The notes below the pieces were generated by a model, which ran no database searches, was not told the origin of the DNA, and worked only from the letters and a program-made list of their open reading frames with translations. Of a DNA stretch of 64,000 nucleotides, positions 44,508-52,450 are shown one piece after another (position 1 is the stretch's first letter; the number at the start of each line of letters is the position of its first letter). The stretch is from Sphingomonas sp. GC_Shp_5 (lineage in GTDB: Bacteria > Pseudomonadota > Alphaproteobacteria > Sphingomonadales > Sphingomonadaceae), in contig NZ_JALNUP010000005.1 in NCBI RefSeq assembly GCF_026540855.1, positions 1-64,000 of the forward strand, written 5' to 3'. A program made the position numbers and the translations under genes.

Positions 44508-45898
44508 TGCGCTATGTGAGTACCCGCGGGGCCGCGCCCTCGCTCGATTTTCGCGCGGTGACGCTCGCCGGTCTCGCCAGTGACGGCGGGCTCTACCTGC
44601 CCGAGCGTTGGCCGACGCTGTCGCGCGACGAGATCGCCGCGCTCGCCAACCTCTCCTATGTCGATACCGCTGTCGCGGTAATGCTGCCGTTCGTCGGCGA
44701 CGCGCTCACCCGCGCCGAGCTGACCGAGTTGTGCGAGGCCGCTTATGGCCGCTTCGCCCATGCCGCGGTGACGCCACTGGTGCAGCTCGATCACGATCAA
44801 TGGCTGCTCGAGCTGTTCCACGGCCCGACGCTGGCGTTCAAGGACGTCGCGCTGCAGTTGCTCGGCCTCTTGTTCGAGAAGTTCCTGGCAGGCAGCACCA
44901 GCCACGTCACCGTGATCGGCGCGACCAGCGGCGACACCGGCTCGGCGGCGATCGATGCGCTGGCGGGGCGCGAGGGCGTCGATATCTTCATGCTCCACCC
45001 GCTCGGCCGGGTGTCCGACGTCCAGCGCCGGCAGATGACGACGGTGCTGGCGCCGAACGTCCACAACATCGCGATCGAGGGCGATTTCGACACCGCCCAG
45101 GCGCTGGTGAAGCAGATGTTCAACGATCCCGGCTTCTCGGGGCGCTATGCGCTGTCGGCGGTTAATTCGATCAACTGGGCGCGGCTGATGGCGCAGGTGG
45201 TCTATTATTTCTACGCCGCCGTGCGCCTCGGCGCACCCGAGCGGACGGTCGCCTTCTCGGTGCCGACCGGCAATTTCGGCGACGTCTTTGCCGGCTATGT
45301 CGCGGCGCAGATGGGGCTGCCGATCGCCAAGCTGATCGTCGCCACCAACGTCAACGACATCCTCCACCGCGCGATCTCGGCGGGCGATTATTCCAAAGGC
45401 ACGGTCCAGCAGACGCCGACGCCGTCGATGGATATCCAGGTCTCGTCCAATTTCGAGCGGCTGCTGTTCGATCTCGGCGCGCGCGATGGCGCATCGCTCT
45501 CCGCGCAGATGCAGGGGTTCGAATCGTCGGGCGCGATGCGGCTCACCGACGGGCAGCACAAGGGCGCGGCGCTGTTCGCCAGCGATCGTATCGATCTCGA
45601 CGAGATGACCATGGCGATGCGCTGGGCGCATGAGCATGCCGGCGAGGTAATCGACCCGCACACCGCAATCGCGCTCGCCGCCGCGCGCCGCCACCAGAGC
45701 GACGTGCCCGTCGTCACCCTCGCCACCGCGCATCCCGCCAAGTTCCGCGACGCGGTGGAACGGGCGACGGGGATGCGGCCGACGCTGCCGTCGCGGCTCG
45801 GCGACCTGTTCGAGCGCGAGGAGCGCTACGCCACCCTGCCCGCAACCTTTGCGGCGATCACCGCCTATATTGCCGAGCGCGCCACCCCAGCATCATGA
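44507..45898 (+). CDS. thrC: threonine synthase
   Basis: PLP enzyme converting O-phosphohomoserine to threonine; lysC in the same window serves the same pathway. From ATG 44507 it has 463 residues: MRYVSTRG start, the PLP lysine Lys112 in LFHGPTLAFKDVALQLLG, GATSGDTGSAAIDAL and the PTGNFGDVFAGYVA phosphate loop. The ATG shares one base with the SURF1 stop (TGATG), an unusual metabolic passenger on the cox operon that is common in sphingomonads. Confidence 0.96.
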   Translation: MRYVSTRGAAPSLDFRAVTLAGLASDGGLYLPERWPTLSRDEIAALANLSYVDTAVAVMLPFVGDALTRAELTELCEAAYGRFAHAAVTPLVQLDHDQWLLELFHGPTLAFKDVALQLLGLLFEKFLAGSTSHVTVIGATSGDTGSAAIDALAGREGVDIFMLHPLGRVSDVQRRQMTTVLAPNVHNIAIEGDFDTAQALVKQMFNDPGFSGRYALSAVNSINWARLMAQVVYYFYAAVRLGAPERTVAFSVPTGNFGDVFAGYVAAQMGLPIAKLIVATNVNDILHRAISAGDYSKGTVQQTPTPSMDIQVSSNFERLLFDLGARDGASLSAQMQGFESSGAMRLTDGQHKGAALFASDRIDLDEMTMAMRWAHEHAGEVIDPHTAIALAAARRHQSDVPVVTLATAHPAKFRDAVERATGMRPTLPSRLGDLFEREERYATLPATFAAITAYIAERATPAS

Positions 45899-46776
45899 CC
45901 CAAGACCTTAATGTTTCGACCCTGATCGGCGAACCCTGGGCCGATTACGGCCTGATCGACTCGGGCCACGGCCGCAAGCTCGAGCGCTACGGCGCCTATC
46001 GCTTCATCCGCCCCGAGCCCCAGGCGATGTGGGCACCGGCGCAGCCGCAGTGGGACGCGCATGGCGAGTTCGTGCCCGGCTCCGACGAGGACGGCGGCGG
46101 CCGCTGGAACCTCACCCGCCCGGTGCCGCGCGAGGGCTGGCCGCTAACCTGGAACGAGGTGCGCTTCACCGCCCAGAACACGCCGTTCCGCCACCTCGGC
46201 TTCTTCCCGGACATGGCGCCGGTGTGGGACTGGATGCGCGGGCGGATCGCCGGGATGGACAGCCCTGAATGCATGAACCTGTTCGGCTACACCGGGGTCG
46301 GCACGCTGGCGCTCGCGGCCAAGGGCGCGCGCATGACCCATGTCGATGCCTCGAAGAAATCGGTCGCCGAGGCCAAGGCCAATGCCGCGCTGTCCGGCAT
46401 GGACGACAAGCCGGTGCGCTGGATGATCGACGATGCCGCCAAGTTCGTCGGCCGCGAGGTGCGGCGCGGCAAGCGCTATGACGGGATCATCCTCGATCCG
46501 CCCAAATGGGGCCGCGGCCCCAATGGCGAGGTGTGGAAGCTCGAGGAGGGCCTGCCGGCGCTGATCGCCGACTGCCGGCAGTTGCTCGACGCCGACAGCC
46601 GCTTCCTGTTCCTCACCGTCTATGCGGTGCGGATGAGCGCGCTGGCGATCGGCGAACTGGTCCGCCAGCAATTCGCCGACCTGCCGGGCCGGGTGGAATG
46701 CGGCGAGCTCGGCGTGCGCGAGGAGGCCCGCGGGCTGGTGCTGCCGACCGCGATCTGGGCGCGCTGGTCGCGCTGA
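45895..46776 (+). CDS. class I SAM-dependent methyltransferase, RlmI-like
   Basis: A 293-residue protein resembling the methyltransferase part of 23S rRNA cytosine methyltransferases of the RlmI/RlmK group. FRHLGFFPDMAPVWDWM precedes the SAM loop LFGYTGVGTLALAAKGA (about 127-143) and MTHVDASKKSVAEAK. The catalytic-site-like block GIILDPPKWGRGPNGEVWKLEEG (about 199-221) holds the DPPK motif. The N-terminal PUA domain of RlmI is missing and instead a short unrelated region (1-100) is present. Overlaps thrC by 4 bases. Confidence 0.85.
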   Translation: MTQDLNVSTLIGEPWADYGLIDSGHGRKLERYGAYRFIRPEPQAMWAPAQPQWDAHGEFVPGSDEDGGGRWNLTRPVPREGWPLTWNEVRFTAQNTPFRHLGFFPDMAPVWDWMRGRIAGMDSPECMNLFGYTGVGTLALAAKGARMTHVDASKKSVAEAKANAALSGMDDKPVRWMIDDAAKFVGREVRRGKRYDGIILDPPKWGRGPNGEVWKLEEGLPALIADCRQLLDADSRFLFLTVYAVRMSALAIGELVRQQFADLPGRVECGELGVREEARGLVLPTAIWARWSR

Positions 46777-46790
46777 CGACGCGACGGCGC

Positions 46791-46814
46791 GTGACAAGTT
46801 GAGGAAGTTGTCAC
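46791..46814. terminator. hairpin between convergent genes
   Basis: GTGACAA (46791-46797) and TTGTCAC (46808-46814) form a perfect 7-bp stem with a 10-base loop, 14 bases after the methyltransferase stop. The region up to ccmB (to 46958) holds no gene I can support. Termination is plausible but there is no U-run. Confidence 0.45.
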
Positions 46815-46958
46815 GTCTGACGAAACCTCATGGGGTCATCGTTTCTGTTTTGGCGACAATGGCAAAGAGCGTCGATCCGGGTTGAGCTGACGATATCAAG
46901 GACGGCGCGTGTAGGACAGCGCGCGCCCGTGTAGCTACGCAGCCCACGGTGCCCGGCC

Positions 46959-47600
46959 TCAATCCCGCCCCGCGCGGATCGCCGCCGCCGCCACGAACGG
47001 CGCGCCGGCGAGCAGCAACAGCGACACCGCGGCGAGCAGCTTGAACGCGGCGGGGGCGCCATCCAGCGAGCCGGCGCCGAAGATCAGCAGCGGCACCGCG
47101 AGCGGCAGCATGACGAGCCCCGCCACCGCGCCGGCGCCGCGCAGCCCGGCGACCAGCGCGGCGGTGGCGACCGCGAGCGCGGCGAGCCCCGGCGTGCCGA
47201 TCAGCAGGCCAAGCTCGACCCGCCCCAGCGTCACCGCGGACAGATCGAGCAGCCCGGCGGCGATCACCGCGGCGAGCATCAGCGGCGGCGCGAAGCCGAG
47301 CCAGTGCGCGACGATGCGGGCGAGCGCGACCAGCGCCATCGGCACGCCGCGCACGCCAAGCTGATCGAGCACGCCTGCCTCCAGATCGGGCGCGATCAGC
47401 CGCTCCACCGGCAGCAGCGCCGCGAGCAGCGCCGCCGCCCAGATCACGCCGCCGCCGATGCGGGCGAGCAGCGCCCCGTCCGGGCCGACCGCGAAGGGAA
47501 ACAGCGTCGCCACCAGCAGGAAAAAGGCGATCGGCCACCAGCCGCCGCCGCCGAGCCAGGCACGGCGCAGGTCGCGGCGTACGAGATCGATCAGGATCAT
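46959..47600 (-). CDS. ccmB: heme exporter protein CcmB
   Basis: Membrane subunit of the CcmAB ATPase that releases heme-loaded CcmE during cytochrome c maturation. From ATG 47600 it has 213 residues with six membrane helices. The family start LIDLVRRDLRRAW and the later PVERLIAPDLEAGVLDQL box are seen. The start overlaps ccmA by 4 bases. The ccmC and later genes are not in the window, so the ccm set is split or the rest is elsewhere. Confidence 0.92.
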   Translation of the reverse strand: MILIDLVRRDLRRAWLGGGGWWPIAFFLLVATLFPFAVGPDGALLARIGGGVIWAAALLAALLPVERLIAPDLEAGVLDQLGVRGVPMALVALARIVAHWLGFAPPLMLAAVIAAGLLDLSAVTLGRVELGLLIGTPGLAALAVATAALVAGLRGAGAVAGLVMLPLAVPLLIFGAGSLDGAPAAFKLLAAVSLLLLAGAPFVAAAAIRAGRD

Positions 47601-48169
47601 CCGCCGAGCGCCACCAGGCGCGCGCCGGGCAGCGCGATCGGCAGGTGCGTCGCCACCAGCGCGATCCCGCCCGCGGCCCGATGGTCGGCGATCAGCGTAT
47701 CGAGCAGGCGGACGCCGTCGGCGTCGAGCCCGTTGGCGGGTTCGTCGAGCAGCCAGATCGGCGCCGCGGCGGCGACCACCCGGGCGAGCCCGGCGCGGCG
47801 GCGCTGGCCGGTGGAGAGCAGCCGCACCGGCAGCGCGGCAAGAGCGGCGATGTTGAGCGCCTGCATCGCCGCGGGCAGCGCCGGCAGCGTGCCGTCGATT
47901 CGCGCCCAGAATCCGAGCGCGGCGGCGAGTGGCTGCTCGGGATCGAGCGCCGGTGCCTCGACGAGCAGCGCCATCGCGCCGTCGCGCACGACGCGCCCCA
48001 CCGCCGGCGCCAGCAGGCCAGCGGCGATCCGGATCAGGCTCGACTTGCCGACGCCATTGGCGCCGGTGACCAGCGCCGCGTCCCCCGCGGCAAGCGCCAG
48101 CGACAGGTCGGCGACCAGGCAGCGCGTGCCGCGGGTGCAGGTCACGCCGTCCAGCACCAGCGCGGTCAA
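47597..48169 (-). CDS. ccmA: heme ABC exporter ATP-binding protein CcmA
   Basis: ATPase of the CcmAB complex for cytochrome c biogenesis. Walker A GANGVGKSSL (about 33-42), signature LSTGQRRRAGLARVV (about 117-131) and Walker B IWLLDEPANGLD (about 137-148) are intact in a 190-residue protein, slightly short like other CcmA. No ATG or GTG fits: the start is a TTG at 48169, with GGGAGGG five to ten bases before it, overlapping the stop of the zincin gene (TTGA). Confidence 0.9.
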   Translation of the reverse strand: MTALVLDGVTCTRGTRCLVADLSLALAAGDAALVTGANGVGKSSLIRIAAGLLAPAVGRVVRDGAMALLVEAPALDPEQPLAAALGFWARIDGTLPALPAAMQALNIAALAALPVRLLSTGQRRRAGLARVVAAAAPIWLLDEPANGLDADGVRLLDTLIADHRAAGGIALVATHLPIALPGARLVALGG

Positions 48170-48582
48170 TCGCCCTCCCCCACCGCATCCTCGAGCGCGT
48201 GCATGGCGTCGTCCGACAGCCCGAAATGATGGCCGATCTCGTGGATGGTGACATGGGCGACGAGATCGTCGAGGCGGACTCCCGTCTCGATCCATTCATC
48301 CAGGATCGCGCGGCGATAGAGATGGATGCGATCGGGTAGCGCACCACTGTCGCCGGAGGATTTCTCGCCGAACGGCCGGCCATGGTAGAGCCCGGTAAGG
48401 TCGAGCGGATGATCGAGGCCGAGCGCCGCCAGCGTCTCGTCATCGGCCTCTTCCTCGACGAGCAGCACGATCGCGCCGAGATGGGCGCGGAACGCGGCAG
48501 GCAGGCGCTCGATGGTCGCGCGGGCGTGGCGCTCGATCGCATCGGCGTCGGGCGCCACGCCGAAGACCTCTTGCTCGCTCAT
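48166..48582 (-). CDS. zincin-like metallopeptidase family protein
   Basis: A 138-residue protein of the small zincin family (PF06262 type). Zinc-binding [12 protein letters not shown] is at 114-125: His114, Glu115, His118, with the downstream Asp a likely third ligand. The rest is short; substrate is unknown. ATG 48582 (MSEQEVFGV) is used; an ATG at 48594 adds four residues. It shares a 4-base overlap with ccmA and would be first in a zincin-ccmA-ccmB operon. Confidence 0.85.
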   Translation of the reverse strand: MSEQEVFGVAPDADAIERHARATIERLPAAFRAHLGAIVLLVEEEADDETLAALGLDHPLDLTGLYHGRPFGEKSSGDSGALPDRIHLYRRAILDEWIETGVRLDDLVAHVTIHEIGHHFGLSDDAMHALEDAVGEGD

Positions 48583-48628
48583 GGCTCTCGCCATACCCGT
48601 GGGCGATCCATCCCGGCAAGGAACACCG

Positions 48629-48922
48629 ATGATCGAGCCCCTCAGCGAGACCGACCGCGCCGACGCGCTCGATGCCCTGCCGGACTGGGATTATGACGAG
48701 GCCCGCGATGCGATCACCCGCTCGATCGTGTTCGCCGACTTCGTCGAGGCGTTCGGCTTCATGACCCAGGTGGCGCTGATGGCCGAGCGTGCCAATCACC
48801 ACCCCGAGTGGAAGAACGTCTACAATCGGGTGGAAATCCTGCTCACCACGCATGATGCCGGCGGCCTGTCGGGTCGGGACATCGAGCTCGCCGAGGCGAT
48901 CGACGCGATCGTCGACGAATAG
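48629..48922 (+). CDS. phhB: 4a-hydroxytetrahydrobiopterin dehydratase
   Basis: Pterin-4a-carbinolamine dehydratase, 97 residues, recycling the pterin cofactor (or acting in molybdopterin metabolism). Conserved histidines are in [31 protein letters not shown] (about 52-82), the family active-site block. AAGGAA lies 8 bases before ATG 48629. Divergent from the zincin gene. No phenylalanine hydroxylase is in the window. Confidence 0.93.
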   Translation: MIEPLSETDRADALDALPDWDYDEARDAITRSIVFADFVEAFGFMTQVALMAERANHHPEWKNVYNRVEILLTTHDAGGLSGRDIELAEAIDAIVDE

Positions 48923-48927
48923 CGGGT

Positions 48928-49200
48928 CTAGCGCCGCGGCGTTCGCGCCGCGCGCACGATCACCGCGGTCGACAGCAGGATAGACGACACCAGCACCGCG
49001 ATCGAGAGCATCCCGGTCGCGGTCCATTCGGCCTCGGCGCTCATCCCGGCATGGCGCGTGATCATCAGCGACGCACGGGCGCGCTGGCGGTCGGCCGCCT
49101 TGGATGATGCGTGTTTGATCTTGCCCATGATGTGACTGTCCGGCTGGTCGAGTGGCTGGAGATACCCGTCACCCGCGGCGTTGTTCCGGGGCGCGGTCAT
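48928..49200 (-). CDS. small single-helix membrane protein coupled to an SDR
   Basis: A 90-residue protein of unknown family. The first 60 residues are polar and basic (IMGKIKHASSKAADRQRARASLMITRH), followed by one membrane helix (about 65-83, MLSIAVLVSSILLSTAVIV) and a short basic tail. ATG 49200 overlaps the SDR stop (ATGA, 49197-49200), implying coupled translation. A second in-frame ATG (MGKIKH, about 49128) would give 66 residues. Not recognised; I infer only that it is real from the overlap. Confidence 0.6.
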   Translation of the reverse strand: MTAPRNNAAGDGYLQPLDQPDSHIMGKIKHASSKAADRQRARASLMITRHAGMSAEAEWTATGMLSIAVLVSSILLSTAVIVRAARTPRR

Positions 49201-49985
49201 CGCAGCGGCCGCCGCATCGTCTTGCGCAGGCTGCCCGGCATCCACCGCGCCGCGAACCGCAAACGCTGCGCGGTCTTGCCGACATAGGTATGGACCGCCT
49301 CGCCATGGACCGCCGCCCAGGCCGCCTCGGCGACGACTTCGACCGGGGTGAGTTCCAGCCCGGCGCCGGTGACGCTCTCGCGGATGGTGCGGTTGGAGCC
49401 GGTGGCGACGCCATCGAGCAGCGGCGTCTCGATGAAGCTCGGCAGCAGGCAGCGGACGCGGATGCCGTCGCGGTGCCATTCGCCGTCGAGCGCTTCGGAA
49501 AGGCCCCGGACCGCGAACTTGGTGGCGGAATAGGTGGCGAGACCCGACGAGCCGTAGATGCCGGATGCCGACGAGGTGTTGAGCAGCACCGATCCCGGCG
49601 TGCGCGCGAGATAGGCGTGACCGATCCGGGCGCCGTTGACGACGCCGGTGAAGTTGATCGCGATCAGCCGGTCGAGATCGTCCATGCTCGCCTCGGCGAT
49701 CGGCCCGCCGGTGCCGATCCCGGCATTGTTGAACAGGACGTCGAGCCGCCCGCCGCTGCCATGCGTGAACGCATCGAGGCTGACGCGCCACGCATCGCGA
49801 TCGCGCACGTCCATGACATAGCTGTCGTTCGGCGCGCCGGAGAGCATCGCCGCGGTGTCGGCAAGGCCTGCTTCGTCGACATCGGCAAGCCCGATCCGCC
49901 AGCCGCGGCTCGCGAACAGCCGCGCGGTGGCCCGGCCGATCCCCGATCCTCCGCCGGTGATGAAGATGGCGCGCAGCTCGCTCAT
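49197..49985 (-). CDS. SDR family oxidoreductase
   Basis: Short-chain dehydrogenase of 262 residues. NAD(P)-binding TGGGSGIG at 10-17, NNAG at 86-89, catalytic Ser138/139, Tyr152 and Lys156 (YSATK) are all present. The aspartate at 36 in LADVDEAG favours NAD over NADP. The C-terminal part (about 215-262) is extended and basic (RFAARWMPGSLRKTMRR), perhaps for membrane association. GGAGAGG lies six bases before ATG 49985, rather than the longer frame to 50033. Substrate unknown. Confidence 0.88.
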   Translation of the reverse strand: MSELRAIFITGGGSGIGRATARLFASRGWRIGLADVDEAGLADTAAMLSGAPNDSYVMDVRDRDAWRVSLDAFTHGSGGRLDVLFNNAGIGTGGPIAEASMDDLDRLIAINFTGVVNGARIGHAYLARTPGSVLLNTSSASGIYGSSGLATYSATKFAVRGLSEALDGEWHRDGIRVRCLLPSFIETPLLDGVATGSNRTIRESVTGAGLELTPVEVVAEAAWAAVHGEAVHTYVGKTAQRLRFAARWMPGSLRKTMRRPLR

Positions 49986-50051
49986 TGATCCTCTCCCTTG
50001 CGATGCCGCTCTGTTTGACGGCTGCCCCGGCATCCCGCATCGTGCGCGGCG

Positions 50052-50816
50052 ATGCCAGCGGAAAAGCTACGCTTCGATGGGGTGACCAGGCGGTTCGGCA
50101 GCACGCTGGCGGTGGACGACGTGTCGCTGGGCATCGCCGCGGGCAGCTTCGTGGCGCTGGTCGGCACCTCGGGCTCGGGCAAGTCGACGCTGCTCAAGAT
50201 GGTCAACCGGCTCGTCGAGCCGAGCGATGGCCGGGTGCTGATCGACGGCGAGGATGTCGCCGCAGGCCCGGCGCCGCTGCTGCGCCGGCGGATCGGCTAT
50301 GTGTTCCAGAGCATCGGCCTGTTCCCGCACATGAGCGTCGGCGACAATATCGCGATCGGGCCGCGCATCGCCGGCACTGCCGCGGCGGACGTCGGCGAGC
50401 TGCTCGATCTCGTCGCGCTGCCGCGCGAGATGGCGGCGCGGATGCCGGACGCGCTGTCCGGCGGGCAGCGGCAGCGGGTGGCGATCGCCCGCGCGCTGGC
50501 GCCGGGGGCCACGCTGCTGCTGCTCGACGAGGCGCTCGGCGCGCTCGATCCGGTGACGCGCGACACGCTCGGCGCCGAGATCCGGCGGCTGCACGACCGG
50601 CTGGGGCTGACCACCATCCTGGTGACCCACGACATGGCCGAGGCGCTGCTGCTCGCCGACCGGGTGCTGGTGATGAGCGCGGGGCGGATCGTCGCCGATG
50701 CGACACCGGCGGCACTTGCGCGCGGCGATGGTGGCGCGGCGGCGCAGGCGCTGATGGCGGTGCCGCGCCACCAGGCCGAGCGGCTGCGCGCGCTCGCCGC
50801 CGACGACGCCGCATGA
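50052..50816 (+). CDS. osmoprotectant/glycine betaine-type ABC transporter ATP-binding protein
   Basis: ATPase of an OpuC/YehX-type importer. The 254 residues have Walker A GTSGSGKSTL (about 37-46), the Q-loop FQSIGLFPHMSVGDN, signature LSGGQRQRVAIARAL (about 134-148), Walker B LLLLDEALGALDP and the H-loop VTHD. There is no C-terminal CBS pair as in OpuCA, so no nucleotide sensor is present. It overlaps the next gene by 4 bases. Confidence 0.92.
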   Translation: MPAEKLRFDGVTRRFGSTLAVDDVSLGIAAGSFVALVGTSGSGKSTLLKMVNRLVEPSDGRVLIDGEDVAAGPAPLLRRRIGYVFQSIGLFPHMSVGDNIAIGPRIAGTAAADVGELLDLVALPREMAARMPDALSGGQRQRVAIARALAPGATLLLLDEALGALDPVTRDTLGAEIRRLHDRLGLTTILVTHDMAEALLLADRVLVMSAGRIVADATPAALARGDGGAAAQALMAVPRHQAERLRALAADDAA

Positions 50817-52351
50817 GCGCCTTCCTCGAGGCACTCGGCCGGGTGCCGCCGCTGCTCGCCAGCCATGTGCTGCTGTCCGCCGCGGCGCTGGCGCTCGGGC
50901 TGGCGATCAGCCTGCCGCTGGCGATCGTCGCCAGCCGGCGGCCGGCGATCGGCCGGGTCGCGCTCGCCTTCGCCAGCTTGGTGCAGACGGTGCCGAGCCT
51001 GGCGCTGCTCGCGCTATTCTACCCGCTGCTGCTGTGGCTGTCGGCGCTGGTCGGCGGCGGCATCCCGGCGCTCGGCTTTCTGCCGTCGCTGATCGCCCTC
51101 ACGCTGTACGCATTGCTGCCGATCCTGCGTAACGCGGTGGCGGGGCTGGCGGGGCTCGACCCGGCGGTGACCCAGGCCGCCGATGCGGTGGGGATGACGC
51201 CGGGGCAGAAGCTGCGGCTGGTGGAGGCGCCGTTGGTGGCGCCGGTGCTGATCGCCGGGATCCGCACCGCCGCGGTATGGACGATCGGCGCGGCGACGCT
51301 GTCCACCACCGTTGGCCAGCCAAGCCTCGGCGACCTGATCTTCGCCGGGTTGCAGACCCAGAACTGGGCGTTGGTGCTGGCGGGCTGCTGCGCAGCCGCC
51401 GCGTTGGCGCTGGTGGTCGATGCGCTGATCGGCCTGATCGAGCGCGGCATCGCGACGCGGCGGCGCGGGCTGTGGCTGGCCGCCGCCGGCCTTCTGCTCG
51501 CCGGCACCGCCGCGGCGACGGTGCCACTGTGGCCGCGCGGCGGCCAGGACCGGACGGTGGTGATCGGTGCCAAGAACTTCTCGGAGCAATATATCCTGGC
51601 GCGGCTGATTGGCGATCGGCTGGAGCGCGCCGGCTATCGCGTCAGCTATCGCGACGGGCTCGGCTCGGCGGTGATCTTCGGGGCGCTTTCGAGCAACGAT
51701 ATCGACGTCTATGTCGATTATGCCGGGACGATCTGGGCCAATGAGATGAAGCGCCGCGACGTACCCACGCGCGCGGCGATGGTCGATGCCATCGGCCGCT
51801 GGGCGGCGGCGGATCGCCACGTCCGGCTAGTCGGCGCCCTGGGCTTCGAAAACGCCTATGCCTTCGCGATGCGCGGCGCCGATGCCAAGGCGCAGGGCAT
51901 CGCGACCTTGGCGGATCTAGCGCCAGCGTCGCCGCGGCTGCGGCTCGGCAGCGACCTCGAATTCCTCGAACGGCCGGAATGGGCGGCGGTGCGCCGCGCC
52001 TACCCGCTGCGCTTTGCCGCGGCGACGCCGTACAGCCCGACCTTCATGTACCGGGCGCTGGCGAGCGGCCAGGTCGACGTGATCTCCGCCTTTTCGTCGG
52101 ATGGTCGGATCGCCGCCGACGGCCTCACCGTGCTCGGCGATCCGCGCCACGCGATCCCCGGCTATGATGCGATCCTGATGGTGGCACCGGGCCATGCGGG
52201 TGACCGGCGGCTGCTTGAGGCGCTGGCGCCGCTTGCCGGCCGCATCCCGGTCGCGGCGATGCGCGAGGCCAATTACATGGTCGATCGCGACACGGCCAAG
52301 CGCACGCCCGAACAGGCGGCCCGCTGGCTGGCGCGGCGAATCGGGCTGTAG
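50813..52351 (+). CDS. fused permease/substrate-binding protein of an osmoprotectant-type ABC transporter
   Basis: A 512-residue fusion. Residues 1 to about 215 form a BPD permease domain with about six helices (ASHVLLSAAALALGLAISLPLAIV; the EAA-like loop in VTQAADAVGMTPGQKLRLVEAPLVAP). A further helix (about 222-240) leads to an OpuAC-type binding domain (about 245-512) with IGAKNFSEQYILARLI and IDVYVDYAGTIWANEM, the typical quaternary-amine signature; SDLEFLERPEW and TPYSPTFMYRAL follow. The ligand is likely glycine betaine or a related compound; one fused chain lets the binding protein face the periplasm. Confidence 0.9.
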   Translation: MSAFLEALGRVPPLLASHVLLSAAALALGLAISLPLAIVASRRPAIGRVALAFASLVQTVPSLALLALFYPLLLWLSALVGGGIPALGFLPSLIALTLYALLPILRNAVAGLAGLDPAVTQAADAVGMTPGQKLRLVEAPLVAPVLIAGIRTAAVWTIGAATLSTTVGQPSLGDLIFAGLQTQNWALVLAGCCAAAALALVVDALIGLIERGIATRRRGLWLAAAGLLLAGTAAATVPLWPRGGQDRTVVIGAKNFSEQYILARLIGDRLERAGYRVSYRDGLGSAVIFGALSSNDIDVYVDYAGTIWANEMKRRDVPTRAAMVDAIGRWAAADRHVRLVGALGFENAYAFAMRGADAKAQGIATLADLAPASPRLRLGSDLEFLERPEWAAVRRAYPLRFAAATPYSPTFMYRALASGQVDVISAFSSDGRIAADGLTVLGDPRHAIPGYDAILMVAPGHAGDRRLLEALAPLAGRIPVAAMREANYMVDRDTAKRTPEQAARWLARRIGL

Positions 52352-52450
52352 GCTCGCCGGGTCCGTTTCGGACCGGCTGGCCAGCCGCGACAAAGCGTGC
52401 CAGCATCGGCCGCAGCCAGTCAGACTGTTCGGTGGCCGGGGACTAGGACG

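Noticed and set aside
48928-50040. 370-codon minus-strand frame covering the SDR and the small membrane protein
   Set aside because: Most of it is the out-of-frame shadow of the SDR gene; only the last 90 codons, from ATG 49200, are kept as a separate small gene.
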